NCBI GenBank assembly: GCA_028554795.2
Contig: CM068828.1
Coordinates: forward strand, 8,501,814 to 8,565,813
Length of the DNA: 64,000 nt
Source of the DNA: Sinohyriopsis cumingii
Lineage: Eukaryota; Mollusca; Bivalvia; Unionida; Unionidae
Reading direction: 5' to 3'
This document shows, piece by piece, positions 1 to 13,954 of the stretch; position 1 is the stretch's first letter, and each line of letters starts with the position of its first letter. The position numbers and the translations under genes were made by a program. The notes under the pieces are model-generated. The model had not been told where the DNA came from. It did not search any database and was given only the letters and a program-made list of their open reading frames with translations.

Positions 1-685
1 AAAGTCAGTCAGCCATACATCATACAATACACACAATCAGTCAGCCATGCATCATAAAATGCAAAAATCAGTCAGCCATACATCATAAAATACACACAAT
101 CAGTCAGGCATACATCATAAAATACACACAATCAGTCAGCCATACATCATAAAATACACACAATCAGTCAGCCATACATCATAAAATACCCAAATCAGTC
201 AGCCATACATCATAAAATACGCACAATCAGTCAGCCATGCATCATAAAATAACCACAATCATTCAGCCATACATCATAAAATACCCAAAATCAGTCAGCC
301 ATACATCATAAAATGCGCACAATCAGTCAGCCATGCATCATAAAATACCCAAAATCAGTCAGCCATACATCATAAAATGCCCATAATCAGTCAACCATGC
401 ATCATAAAATATCCAAAATCAGTCAGCCATACATCATACAATACACACAGTCAGCCATACATCATAAAATACACACAATCAGTCAGCCATGCATCATACA
501 ATACCCAAAATCAGTCAGCCATACATCATACAATATCCGAAATCAGTCAGCCATACATCATAAAATACACACAATAAGTCAGCCATACATCATACAATCC
601 CAAAATCAGTCAGCACTAGAATACCCAAAACCAGTCAGCCATACATCATAAAATAACCAAAATCAGTCAGCACTAAAATACCCAG
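1..685. repeat. 32-bp tandem array (about 21 copies)
   Basis: The motif 'atcagtcagccatacatcat' recurs every 31-32 bases, followed by an A-rich spacer (aaaatacacac and variants). Copies differ by single substitutions and the last few are shortened. The array runs off the left edge of the window, so its full size is unknown. Reading frames through it are low-complexity by-products of the repeat and are not genes. Confidence 0.95.
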
Positions 686-2083
686 AATTCCTTGACAGAG
701 CTTTAAGATTAAATTCGCTTTAAATTTTCATTCTAAACGACAAAAAGTCAAAACATTGACAAAGTTTTATATCATAAAGTCATGACATTTTTAAAACACG
801 TACGCATGGGCTAGACAACACAGGTTCTTATAGACTGTAAAAGTCTCATTTACTTTTACTGCAAAGATTTTAAGTAATCGCTCGTTTAATCACCCTTTTT
901 CCTATAATATTTCTTTATTATGCTACTATTTACACTTCTACAGAAGTGATGCCAATCCAAAAGAAGTGGTACAAACTAATCCATGTAATTCTTTTTAAAT
1001 TTTTTAAATAAAATCAATATTGATTAATTGGATCGATTTTTAAATAAATGAGAAAGTATTTATTTTTCTCAGGGGAATCGTTAATGTCCTTATATTAGGC
1101 TGAGTTTAAGCTACAAATTTGCAGGTCATAATGGAGGAAACGACACACACTGGTTCATGCTTATATATTTATAAACAGAGAAGTTGATTCAAAAGCCAAA
1201 ACAGTGTCTTCTTCAACTTGATATTATTCATATCTTTTTTATTGTTTTTATTGTTTGGTTTGTAACAATTATTTTTCACAGAACATTCAGCAGGTACCAG
1301 TCATCAAAATATGGTCATTCAATATTTACCTATTTTTAACAGACGTCTTTCCTTGTCCCTGTATACATTCTGTGGAATTACACAGCCCTTTTACGATGAA
1401 AAAGACTTTCTTATGTTTGGTGTCAAAACCAAAGAGTGATTTTGCATCCTGTCCAATATTTAACAAACATATTGATATCACAGGAAATACCATAACCAGG
1501 ATAATTTTTTTAAAAAATCTCTTTCTGTGAAGAAATTGTGAGAATGGTAGTGAAACATGTGCCTGAACCTCGCAAAGACCTGCCTATGGAGACAAAGCTC
1601 GTCCCACGAGGTGTCTGATATCAGTATTGGCTTATCATCTTAATTCATGTAAATAACACATGATCTTCGATTTTGTTTGAAATACAGGTATATGTAACAG
1701 GTTTGAAAAAAATACCAATACATAAAATGGGTTACTGTACTTATTTACGATTATATATCCTATCGGATTATCAGTGATTGATTGCCAAAAGGGCATAAGA
1801 AACCGATTGCCCAACGTCTACCGTGATCATTACAATTAAGTCCTCAATAGTAAACATTTATACTTGGTCCCGATTTAAAATATGCACCGCCATGAAGACC
1901 TAACACACTATGTCTGTTTATTTTGAGCTCTTCGTAAATAGCCTAGGCCTATGCAGGATTTTTCCCACGACAAAACAGAAATGCACACATAATTGACGAA
2001 TTGCCAAAAATGCTTAAGTTTCTTTTTTTATTGGTTTGTCTGAATTTAATAATACAAGACCATTAAAAAATATGAGGGTTAAG
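686..2083. other. AT-rich intergenic stretch, nothing recognised
   Basis: I see no splice-bounded exon, conserved motif or repeat here. The longest open stretch (1255-1530, plus) has no recognisable domain and an ordinary AT-rich composition. Confidence 0.5.
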
Positions 2084-2106
2084 CAGCACACACACACACA
2101 CACACA
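2084..2106. repeat. (CA)n microsatellite
   Basis: About 11 uninterrupted CA units, lying 28 bases before the hairpin at 2135. Confidence 0.9.
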
Positions 2107-2134
2107 TCAGCCGCAACGCGAGGTTTACTCATCA

Positions 2135-2207
2135 TGTGACATCATGTCGTCAAGTTGTCCTAATGAACATTTAGTTCATTGGGACAACTTGACGACATGA
2201 TGTCACA
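2135..2207. repeat. Near-perfect 33-bp inverted repeat (hairpin)
   Basis: Left arm 2135-2167 and right arm 2175-2207 are reverse complements over 33 bases with a single mismatch, around a 7-base loop (catttag). The arm contains 'catcatgtcgtcaagttgtc'. As RNA on the plus strand the mismatch would be a U-G wobble. It could be a palindromic MITE, or a microRNA-like precursor if transcribed. No transposase or obvious target-site duplication is visible. Confidence 0.85.
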
Positions 2208-3450
2208 AATTGGGAATACTAACGTGATGCCAGATTAATATATGAAAATGACGTCTCTCTGTTAACGAGTTTAATATCTGTATAGAATAAGATTATTACA
2301 TTCAGGAAAGACATTTAATTCCAGATAGAGAGAGAGAGAAAGAGAGAGAGATGGGTAGGGAATATCTATGTCTTTTTAGGAGTGTCATATATATTTGATT
2401 TAATTTATAGTTGATTTAATTTAATTGCTTGTTTAGTATTTTTACAAATTTTTATTCCATTACATGCTATTGTAATGTAACTTTATTTACTGGATTTGAC
2501 ATTTTCCAGAAAAACAGTTCAGTTCTATTTGACCTGACTGTATTTTTTAACAAAAAAAATAATAATAGAAACTTTGTATCTAAAACTGATCTAGTTCCTG
2601 ACCTTGATTCAGAATCAGTAAGAGTTGAAGTAAACAACGTTTTGTTTCTTAATGTAAGATTCATAACCAGTACATAAGAGTACATGATGTTAGGCATGTA
2701 AAAAGCTTGTATATTGTTCTAGAAACATGATCATGTGACCCTCATAAGGAAATGTGTTTTGAGTCTAAGTGTATAACGGTTTTCTATAGAGACTTTGGGC
2801 ATTCAGACTTTAAACGATTGACACTTAAAGGTGTTTTATTGTGACCAGTTTGAGCTGAATTTTTAATTTCTCTTCAATTTTTTTGGATTCCAAGAGATTA
2901 TTTTTCCCTGGAAATACTTGCGTTCTAACTTAATTCTTGGACATAGACAGCTATAGAAATTTACACAGAATTCAAACACTGGAATATTATTTTATCTGAT
3001 TCAACAAAGAACTGTTGACACATCAATACGACGCTGACCACAGCATACGTCATCACCTTCCATTTTGGATTTCATCGGCATTCGAACCCAGTTTCATAAG
3101 GACTTTTTATTACTAGGACTTCTATTTTTTAATTTTTGGGTTATTCTTGAAAGAAAAACAAATTGGATTTGATACGTAGAACCGTAAGTACTTTTTCTCA
3201 TTTTTACCTTATTTATCTAGGGAAATAAATTATTTGTTAAATGTTACAAAGTTTGATGTCTTCAGTCTTTTCTTGTTACGTTTTGTAAGAGCCTTAACGT
3301 AACAGGAGAAATAAGGAAATATTTCAGACTATCTACTCAATAATCTTAGGTTGTCTCCTGATTATATTTTATTCATTTTGTGATAAAGCGAATAAAAGCT
3401 GCGTTACTGCATTGATATAAATCTAGCTTGTGCATTTCTGATTCAACTAT
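2208..3450. other. Intergenic stretch with a GA microsatellite
   Basis: A (GA)n tract lies at 2326-2350. The remainder is AT-rich with no domain-bearing reading frame. A donor-like 'ccgtaagta' at 3182-3190 has no supporting exon before it. Confidence 0.45.
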
Positions 3451-3657
3451 GTGTGTGTGTGTGTGTCTGAGAGAGAGAGAGAGAGAGAGAGTGATGTCTA
3501 TCACTTGGGCATCATGCATCATGTCTGCCCATCAAACGTAGCGACACAGCTGTTAGTACCATTTTTATACGTCTTTGATATGACTCGACCGGGGTTCGAA
3601 CCCGCGAACTCCCGCATCCGAGGCGAACGCTCTAACCACCAGGCCACCGGTGCGGTC
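3451..3657 (-). mobile_element. tRNA-derived SINE, family 1, copy A
   Basis: Read on the minus strand from 3657 it starts GACCGCACCGGTGGCC, with an A-box-like 'tggttagagcg' and B-box-like 'ggttcgaacccc', followed by a body shared with the copies at 15584-15828 and 46052-46411 ('gtcatatcaaagac', 'cagctg', 'tgatgcccaagtgat'). The 3' tail is a (CA)n run, seen here as (GT)n after a GA run. The flanks 'tttctgattcaactatg' and 'cttctgcttcaactgtg' look like an imperfect target-site duplication. The tRNA-like head drives Pol III transcription in such elements; LINE machinery mobilises them. Confidence 0.85.
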
Positions 3658-5287
3658 TTCTGCTTCAACTGTGCATTTTTTTAAAAAATAAATGACTATA
3701 TTCGTGGGAAAATGTAGTTAATTTGACTTTTGTTAATACATTGATATTTTGGGGGTGGGGTTAGATTGTAGAAAATCCAGAGAGAGGTGACAAACTTCAG
3801 AGCGTAACATCTTTAAACAGCGATCTTAATGATTGTGAGTTTACATGTAAGGCTTTTCCTTCTTTAATGTGTTTCTTTCTATATTCAAAAGGGCCTCGCC
3901 AAGCCTGTTATGTAGTTTGGTAGCATATATTGTATCACGTTTTGATTGTCACTTAATTTCGGTTTGCAATCTACTCCCGATTTTGTTTTTCAAACATGAT
4001 CATGACGTTAGTTAAATTTGGTACTGAAAAAAATATCAATGCTAAAATTAATAATGATATATTCAATCACGAGTTTTTCTTACAAAATATATAGACTACC
4101 GTTTGTCGTTGAATATTACATGTATACAATAATTTATGGGGTTTTCACGCAAAGCAACAGGTAATATATGTTAAGTCACTTGGTAATTTCCACGATTCAT
4201 GTGGAATACTAATTATAAACAAAATTAACACTTCAAGTCTATTTTTTTTTGTTATAACCATATTTCTTGATGGCACATCAATGATACACTAGTGTACACT
4301 ATAGTGACCTTAGTAAGCAAGCGTTTTATTTGTGCATATAAGATGCATTTATAATTTTTATATTCTATTATTTGAGGAGTACAATCCTCCTAAAATAAAT
4401 TTATTATCATTAGTAGCAGATGTAGTAGTAAACATACATGCATACATACAAAGGTACACAATGTTAGGCTTCCAGTGTTTTATTTTCATGACAAATAACG
4501 TGAATACAGGTCCAGATGTTCCCAGTGTACTTGAAAATGCCGTTCGAATAACATGAATCGTGACATATTCCTAATATGACATCTATCTTATCTTGGAAAA
4601 GAAAATGTGTTTACTTTTCAAATATACCTAATAACTTCGTTAACAAGTCGATAAGAATTTAAGACAATGTACAAACAGGTACGTTCGTTAGAATTGAACT
4701 TTGACGCAAATTAATGTTATCTACTGATATGACAGTAGACTCGTAACTACGTCATTCTTCAAAGCATGAATTTCTACCTTTCTGATCAGCAGCGGTCGCC
4801 CTTTTCAAACATTAAATTCACCATTCCATGGGGATCATCGTCGCGTACCTGCTCAGTTTAGTACGTTTTAGAGACAGCGTGATCCTCAAAATTCGGGTAC
4901 CGTATTCTTAAAACATTTGAACAAGAAACTCACACACAAAACTTAAACTTAAATGTTGTACTTAAGGTGCACCTAAGTAACAAAACATCAACAGTATTAA
5001 AGAGAGACAGATCTCTGAAAGATCGGATGATTCTAGCTTTTTTTTAAATTAAACTTATATATGCCTTAATCTTGAGTTTGAATTTCTTTTACAAAGCGTG
5101 GACATAAGTGATAAATGAATACATTAAAAATAAAGCTGCGGTTCCTATATATTGACCATCGCTGCTAAACCAGATGCGACTGAAATATACTGTATGCTTC
5201 CTATTACACATTTAACAGTAGGAAGAGTACACAGGCACTCTCTGCAAGAAGAAGCGGATCTCTTGAATCTCAGTGTAGCTATTTCTT
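3658..5287. other. Intergenic stretch, nothing recognised
   Basis: AT-rich DNA downstream of the secreted-protein gene. A G-rich 'gggggtggggtt' occurs near 3751. I see no exon or repeat family here. Confidence 0.45.
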
Positions 5288-5293
5288 TTTATT
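5288..5293 (-). terminator. Candidate AATAAA polyadenylation signal
   Basis: TTTATT on the plus strand, AATAAA on the minus strand, about 470 bases beyond the TAA at 5766. It is the first canonical hexamer I find after the stop. Cleavage would fall some 15-25 bases further left. Confidence 0.4.
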
Positions 5294-5765
5294 CATTAAC
5301 ATAACGTAGCCTATGAATGAATTCTGGAAGCAATTTTTTCGGTCGGCGAGTCAGACACAAACGCTATTGTCAGTCTGGGTGTGTTTATGTGTCTGTGTCT
5401 GTGTGTCTATTTGTAAGTGTGTGTTTACGCGTGTATGTGACTTGTAAGGCAGGTAGATCTCACCTATAAAAAATAAACCAAAAAAATACTGACTGAGATT
5501 AACTTAAAATGGTGTGCCAGTGATTCGCTATTTTAATAAGTAATCAATTCGCTGTAAACTTTCTATCCCAATAACTGGTGCAGGTGTATGTTTAAATTAT
5601 TCCGAAGAACTCAGTATTATAAGACGAGTACTCAGCGTAATGGGAATGTTGAACTTAGACGAAGAAATACAAGGATGATAATGCCGTACAATACACTGGA
5701 CCTTGTAACTAAATATCAATCTGCTGGAAAATTGACTTGAAAGAGAGTTTATACAAATGCATATC

Positions 5766-5896
5766 TTAAGAGTCACATATATTGCAATAATGTCTGCAGT
5801 AAGTGCGAGCCCAACCAAAGTAAATTAGTTCTGTGCAGGCCGAGGTGTCGTATCTGTCACAGAAAGCTATCCCATCATAGCATGGTTCTCTTTCCC
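5766..5896 (-). CDS. Terminal exon 19: ShKT domain 3 and stop
   Basis: Acceptor atttcag|GG, then 43 codons to TAA. The cysteines are C-x6-C-x7-C-x12-C-x3-C-x2-C, ending CRHYCNICDS-stop. The acceptor follows a (TTA)n tract (plus strand 5901-5935). The join to exon 18 reads CGLCENGEREPCYD. Confidence 0.9.
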
Positions 5897-5900
5897 CTGA

Positions 5901-5938
<38 letters not shown>

Positions 5939-6084
5939 TTATGATTATCATCGTCGTCAACGATCTCTTATGTACTGGTTATGATAACGAAGACAAACAA
6001 GCATGTTCCTGCATTTGATAACGGATCATCAGTTATTTTATTTTTCCAGTTAATACTAAGTGTACCACTACTTCGAAGAAGTTG

Positions 6085-6126
<42 letters not shown>

Positions 6127-9100
6127 CCCTATTATTAGCAAGCCAATATCACAGGCCGGTAACAAGCAAATCGTAGCTCCCGGTTGGTAAGTCGTGTAGC
6201 GGAGTGTGTAACAGGGAGACTATGGAATGCAGTGCACCATAGAAAACAAATGCAAGGATATTTCGTACATTCACTAATATGGAGGATGCTTGTTATCTGC
6301 GATCTCAGATAAGCATCACTTCTTGATACCGTATTGTTGGAAATGCCCTTATTTTATTGTTGGAAATGCCCTTATTTGATTGCTGGAAATGCCCTCATTT
6401 GATTGCTGGAAATGCCCTCATTTAATTGCTGGAAATGCCCTTAAATGATTGCCGGAAATGCCCTTATAAATGCATCATTTCACTGCCATTCATTAGAATA
6501 ATTATATGTATCAAATCTGCCAGGAGTTCTCTAGAACAATGATTTCATAATGGTTTAGTATCTCCTCCTAAGACATCTCGTCCATGGGTATTTCCATCTG
6601 ATAACTCGTTTATTGTTTGGTTCATTTCTGATGTCAGTTTTGCTGATTGTTCGATTATCTCATTAGCACCAGAAGTGTGCCGCTGTTGTTAGCAACGTTG
6701 CTGGTGTACAACATTTCAATTTAATAGAATTGAAGAATGTTGTTCGTGGCTTAATTAAATATTAAATATTATTAAATATTAAAGCTGTTCGTGAATAATT
6801 CCTTCTTTTTAAAATCTTAAACTTTAAAATAATTTAGAAAGCAGGAAAATATAGAAGACCTTACCGTTCTCACACAGCCCGCATCGAAGAGCGCAGTGTG
6901 CCTTGGCCCATGGTAGAAAATCTCCTTGGCACGCGGACTTGGGGTAGTAATTACATGTGTCGATCGTGTTTTTACACTCACCGACTAAATAAATAAAAAA
7001 AGTTTACTACATTTTTATCATTGCGCATATCTTGGATTGTCGACTAAGGAAGAAGATTCGTTTACCATGAGCGTTAACACAATAATGTTAAAATCTCTCA
7101 ATAAATGGAATTTTTTTAAACATTCCATAAATTTAGTATGCATCGCAAAGAATTAGTATATATGGACGGAATACGACAAAGAGACAATCGGAATATCGTC
7201 AGCCTTTGCTGGCATATCATTGGTTGTGCACTCGACCCAAGCCAGAAGCCAATGATCACACATAGCAATTTGATCCAATCGTTTCTGCCTTTGAGGTAAA
7301 TGTAATAAACATTATTTATGCAGGTTATTTTTTCTCTGAAGAATACAGTTTAGATATTCCCGCGATACACACCATATTGGATAAAGCCACAATTCCCTTT
7401 GACACGGTCCTTGACAACAATTCATGATGGGATTGTTTACCGACATAAAGAAACCATTTTTGGTGTCCAAAGTATGTAAAATAAAACCTTCTAAACTAAA
7501 GAACAATTCGATATCATGATAACTCTAATGGACTAACCAAATGTTAAAAGGTTGAGAACATCAGGCGAATACTTGTCGCTCACGAAATGAGAAGATTCAA
7601 AGGCTCTATTTATTTGCACAAAACAACGTATTGAATACTCACCTTCTCCACTGCCAGAAACTGAAGGGGAAAAAAAAGATTGTCACTTTGCAGTGAATAA
7701 GTTTACAAAATATATAGCGATATGTAAATATATTGCTATACAATTATTGACTTTCAATATTTCAACCTGGGTAAAATTGATATCGACCAGAAATGAAATA
7801 GTTTTTTCATTAACTATTATCCATCTACCTTGTGTAGAAAAAGTTGAGGATAGCCATATTAAACTACATCGAAATCCATTCCAAAAATGACGATTTTCGT
7901 CTTCCATGCTCCTATAATTGATATTATCCCCTACATTGATTTAGCATTGGTTTGACCTTCATAAACAAGCTCTATTCAAACATCTATCCCATGTCAATCT
8001 TACAAATCTCGATGAAGTTTGCCATATTAATGAAATATGATTGTATTTCCAACAATAAAAATTATAATAAAATTAAAATATCTAATTTTGTTTTGTGCAT
8101 GGAAATGTAATATGCAAATGGAATTATTATGTCTCAAATGTAATATCTTACACTCAGTGGAGCTGTTGTTTCCGGTGCAGTTCAATTTAGGGCAGCATTC
8201 ATCAGGAACTCGTGTTATAACGCATCCCTCGGGGAAGTTATGATATATTGGACACCTAAGGTACAGAAACAAAAAAATCAAACTTTTACCATCCTTCGTA
8301 ATCTAAGTAAGGCACGTTTTACTGCAGTTGGAAGTTATTCTAGTGACGAAAGACTGTTGATTTTCTATCAAAAACAAAATATGGAAATTTCATTTTTGAC
8401 AGAATGAGAACTATACTTCAGTGCAACTGCTAAATTTACTGGTTGATAAACAACACATACAATATGCAATGCATAGAATACAGCGGCTAAAATATGACAA
8501 AAGCTTGATAAGTTCAGTTCTATATGTATTAAGCGATCTGTCCAATGTTTGTTAATCTTGATACAGTGAGTTGTGTCCTTTTAGATTCAAAGGTAATTCT
8601 TGCTTTAAAGTTCAATGCTGCACAGTCAAACATGGCAAACCCGACTTGATAGATTGCCTAGCAATAGAGACCAAGGGTGCATAACTCAAACGTTTACATG
8701 GACTAGAATCAACATTGATTGGAACTAAACAAACCGCACAGCACAAATATCGTGTCTATTAGAAAAGGATAAATACGACTGCTTTAAACTAGGACAAAAT
8801 GGGAATGTTGGTCTTATGTTTTGTATCCCTAATGTAGGGCACGATGACCATATTTTTATAACATACTGGCACGTGCTGAATGATCAGGAATCGTGGGATT
8901 TTAAAACACAGATTCAAAATGTTGAGTAGAAATGTCAAAATTGTGATTTTATACGTTTCGCTTACAAGTTAGTACAGAGAGCTTGATTGATGTCCGGATT
9001 TTGACATTCACATTGGGTCGCACAGCCATCCTTCCACCTGTCTCCCTTTGCAAAGGTCTGATTCATGAAGAAACAGAAACCTGCGAAGAGAATATGTATC

Positions 9101-12100
9101 TGTATCGTTTCTAGATTTACTTTTGAAGAATTTGGTTCATGTAACTCCAGTAAATGTGCCTTATTGTAACTCAAGAGTTGGCAGTTGGCAATGTTCCATA
9201 TTGTAACTCACGAGTTGGCAGTAGAGTCAGAATTGATTAAAACATCGCGATGATTAGCCAACTTTGTAATGTGAGCACTGTCACAAAATATAGAAAATGG
9301 GAGATACATAAAAAATGTATTCGACATTTCAGGAAGAAACATTGCTGCACGACAACGTGTCCATTGTTTGCTGTACAAAGTTTACTCCGAATGTGTTCTG
9401 CAAACTTTGTTCCACTAACAGAAAAAAAGATTTATTGGTGTTGACACTGAATGATAAAATGCTGATTTTTCTTCTTTCATTTCAAAATAGAATATGGAAT
9501 AAAATGACTGAATGGAATGGCAAAGTTGTAGGTTTAGTTTTGTTTGTTTGTTGTTTTTGATTGTTTTGTTTCCAGTTTGTTTGTTTGTTTTCGTTTGTTA
9601 TTTTTATTTGTTTGTTTATTTGTTGGTTAATACGGCTTACGATCAAAGACTGAAAAGAGCATCTTAAAATATGAGAACCTTTCTTTGGAGAAAACGCTCC
9701 AATAATGGTAAAGCTGTTTGAGCTGATAATGACTGGTCCTCCGGGGCCTCCTGGATTGGTACCTGAAGTTGGGGGTGGGGTGGCCACTGTAATTGAGAAC
9801 AAATATTTAAAAGTACTGTTATCTTACTTTTGTTGTTATCACGACTAAACGATTTTAGTGTTTGTGAGGTCATAGAAGTATATGAACTGATAGGAATGGT
9901 TAGTAAAAGCTCGAAAAAGTCTTCGAGATTTCTTCCTTAAAATTATAGCTATTTGTGACTTTTTTCACGAAGTAAGATGAATATCTTTTGATAATGCGTT
10001 TGCTTACCTAAATGAACCACAGTGGATGTGAGGACACGAAGAAAGTAATCAATATCGCACGTGCGTATTGCTATTTTGGCATGTAATATGGAAATGATGT
10101 GATTATGCTATGGCAAAAGTAAATCAAGCGAAATTAGTTCCCAATATTATTTTATATACCGTCTCTAATCACTTAATCAGATAAAGCCTCATGCTGCATA
10201 GATCTAGATCTGCCGTTGGATAATGAGCGGGAAGTTCTGAGTCTATGCAGTTTGTTAAGAGTAATCAGTAGAAGAAACATATACCATGACCTGCGGGTGC
10301 AGTATGGGACAAAAGCTCATAGTCAACATTGTTTGCAGATCGACTCGGAAGCAAGCTTAACTTTGTACATACCTGCATTGCGCTGACTGGTGGTTGCTGC
10401 AAAAACGAATGGGAATAAATCATTTGAAAAGGTATTCGTAATGATGGCCCTTTTGTCCTCGGACCGATCGCTTACGTTCAAATTTTATGTAGCAAACTGC
10501 ATTATTTATAAAATAAAATGAAACGTGCTTTGAGCAAAACGATCAACTTTTTACAAACTGGATACACAATAAAAAACACATTTCTTTAGATTTTTGCTCA
10601 AAGTGACGTAAGGATTAAAAGTGTACTTATATATAAACATGCCTTGCTTCGACATTATATACATTATCTTGTCTCGTTATTTGTTCTTAACTAAGAAGTT
10701 GGTCAAAACGTACTGGTTTCTTTTGTGATAGACCCAAGAACCCTCTCGCCTATTATTCCTGCACAACTTTGTTTTGCTATATCCCTTGTAAATTGCCCAT
10801 AATTATTATGAATGTTTCATCAAAAGACAGTCCATGAAGGAATTATTCTATTAGTTTAAGAAATAAAAGAGCCACCCCACCCCCAAATGCCAGAATCTAC
10901 TCAACAGACATTGCGATTTGCATCCTTTATATCGACCATGCAAAACAAAAATAGCATCTCCATAGAAACATCAATAATTCGGTCTTAATGTTACAATGTA
11001 TATTTCGTACATCATTTACAGAGTGAGTTTAAACTTTCCTTAGTTTTAAAAATGCTAGAGATCATATTTAACAAATCATAAAATATTAGAAATACTTACT
11101 ATGTGACGCTATTGACATTGGTTTAGCTGTAAGAAATGTAAACCATAAAATAGAGCGTGAATCAAACATATCTGCACAATTTTAATTGATTTTTAAACAT
11201 GTGTAATATTGGCACAAAAGCAATCGGTTCTAGAAACCTCAAATTACCTCAAATTACCTCAAATTACCTCTCAGATACACCGTGAACGAGTCATGTCGCT
11301 AAACAATAATATTAAAAGATTTGTGTGAGATTTACGAAACAATTATAGTTACTGAATTTAAAAAAAAAACATATTTTAGATACTGTTTTGCATAAGTACA
11401 ATACATGATTGATTGTGAACATTATGTTGTGTTTTTTTCTGTGAAAGCCTTTTGAGAAGTTATTGCACTACATAATGTTTAGCCAATATAGTACACAGTT
11501 AGTTTAGAACATCGAAAATTTCCTTCATTTGAAAATTGTAAAGTACTTCAAGAACATGTATTAGAAGCATCTCTAGTTTGCCCTGCAATTCTCAATTAAG
11601 AAAACTTATATTAATCTTTGCAAAGTCTGTTGACGGGAGACCAATGCGTATAGTCAATGGAGTAAATGTTTGGTTGTTTCACATGAGTGTACATGTTTTG
11701 TTTAAAAAGTAGTTCCTAATACACCTTACTATTTTAGACGCACATGTCATGCATTATTAAGGTGTTCAGTATCGCAAAATACGGAAAGATTATGACAATG
11801 TAAATGATAACGGAGAAATAATATAATAATAATGTTAGGATTAGGAGACTTCGTTTATGAAATTCTAATATTCTTCCAAGATATATAAACATTAAGTATA
11901 ATGAGTATGGATATAAATAAATTATATGAAAGGAAACATTTCGAAAACCTAGAATGGAGTTTACATTATATATGTATATATTATATGTTCATTTTTCCCG
12001 TTAACCTTACATTCTCAGAGTGGTACAGTATGTGTCCATACTGAACGGCTTCATATTGCACGACAGGCGTGTATATAAATAGTGTCATGTATTAGGAACT

Positions 12101-13867
12101 ACTTTGGTTGTAAACAATGTATGCTTATGTAGCAGAGGCTACTTACTTGGAGCCATGGTAGTTGGGTCTGAAATATAATAATATATGACCGTACTTTGGA
12201 ATACAAGTTAATATTTATTCAAGTATTTGTTTTTGTAAAAGAAGAAGAAGGACACCAACAACGGCTAGGGATGGAGAAAGAAAGAAAAGAATGATAAACT
12301 AAAATATTGTGTGTAAAATGTACACACTTACGTTAATCAGTAATCTATGATATTTTATGGGAAAAGAAGGCATTGCAAGAGAGCTTCAAGTCTTACATTC
12401 AAGTAAGACCAATATGTTGCGATTGTTTAATATTAGATTAGTGACGGACTATACACTGTGAGTCGTGCTCAAATGAAGGCAGATATCAGTTGCAAGTTGT
12501 TTCGTTCTTTCCTAGTGCATTCTGATAAAAATGGATAAAATTTTCATGAACTTGTGTTCGTATTGCATTGGTATTAACTATACAACTTCCACATTAAACA
12601 ATATCATGAAATTATTGCCTTGTACTTTTGAACAGCCACATGAAGAAGCAAGCTTGTAAGGAAATGATAGAGCATCGTATCGGGAATATACAATACACTC
12701 TATTAGAAAGACACAGCATTTCTCAAAAAAGAAAAAGAGGAAAACTGAATAGTTCTGCTGCTCACCATTACTACATCTCTTTAGATACAGTGATGTAGAG
12801 TTAGAATTGCCCATTTCAATCAGGTCTCCAATATAGATTGGCTTGGAATAGTAGTAAAGGTAGCACCTGTCAAGTTCACTAAATGTAAAGGCCCAGCATT
12901 CATAGCCGTCGTTCAGCTTGGACTGTTCGCAAACGCTTTTGCAGAAGGCAACATCTCCCAGGAGGTGGACGCTTTCGTTAAGGGTGATGTTGGAATTAGC
13001 CACTGTTTGAAAGTCAGTGCCAAAATCTGTCGCCTTAATGTCGGTGTTATTGTATCCGTCATAGCTGCATCTTCCTTGAAATGAACAAACACAGCAGTAG
13101 AAATTAAAAGTGCAAGTTTTTCAAGAGTTGAACTGATACTTAAAAATTTTAATCTGTATATATGTTTTGTATTTGAACAGACTCACTAACATACATAAGT
13201 TTATATGTGTTATATCTGTACATTTCTTAATATCCAATACATACGAATTATTCCAATTACAAATACTTTTTCTCAGTGGGTTTCCTCATTACTTTTTATA
13301 TATTGCTACATTTTGTCAGTTCGTTGATGATGTATGCTGAAGACAGCCAACATACAAATGTATTTGAACAAATAATCATTCAAATCGCAAAGGTAATGTA
13401 TGTTTTGATAATTGATAATTGATTAGGGCGACATAAAATCTGATAAGTTTGTAGGGTAGCATCAAACATCGTGTTCCCATAAGTGAGATGGGCAACAAAA
13501 TATTGTGTTCTGATAATCGAGTAGGGTTTCATAAAATAGTATGATCGACAAATGAGTAACATCAAATATTGTGTTTTGATCGCTGAGTAAGACAACATAA
13601 AATAGTATTGTCGACAACTGAGCAGAGAACATATAATATTGGGACAAAAACATTGGAGAGGAGCAAACCTTTGAGTTGTACTTACTCTCAGTAGTTGTAG
13701 GAGGTAAGGCTACAAAAGTAATATAAAACGTTATATATTTGTATAAAAACAATATCGACCACTCAGCTTGAAGCGGATCAATCTATGCCAATGATGATTA
13801 AACTTTCGTATGTTTTCATGACATGATACAATACGTTTCAAGAGAGTTAACATAAAATAATCTCTTT

Positions 13868-13954
<87 letters not shown>

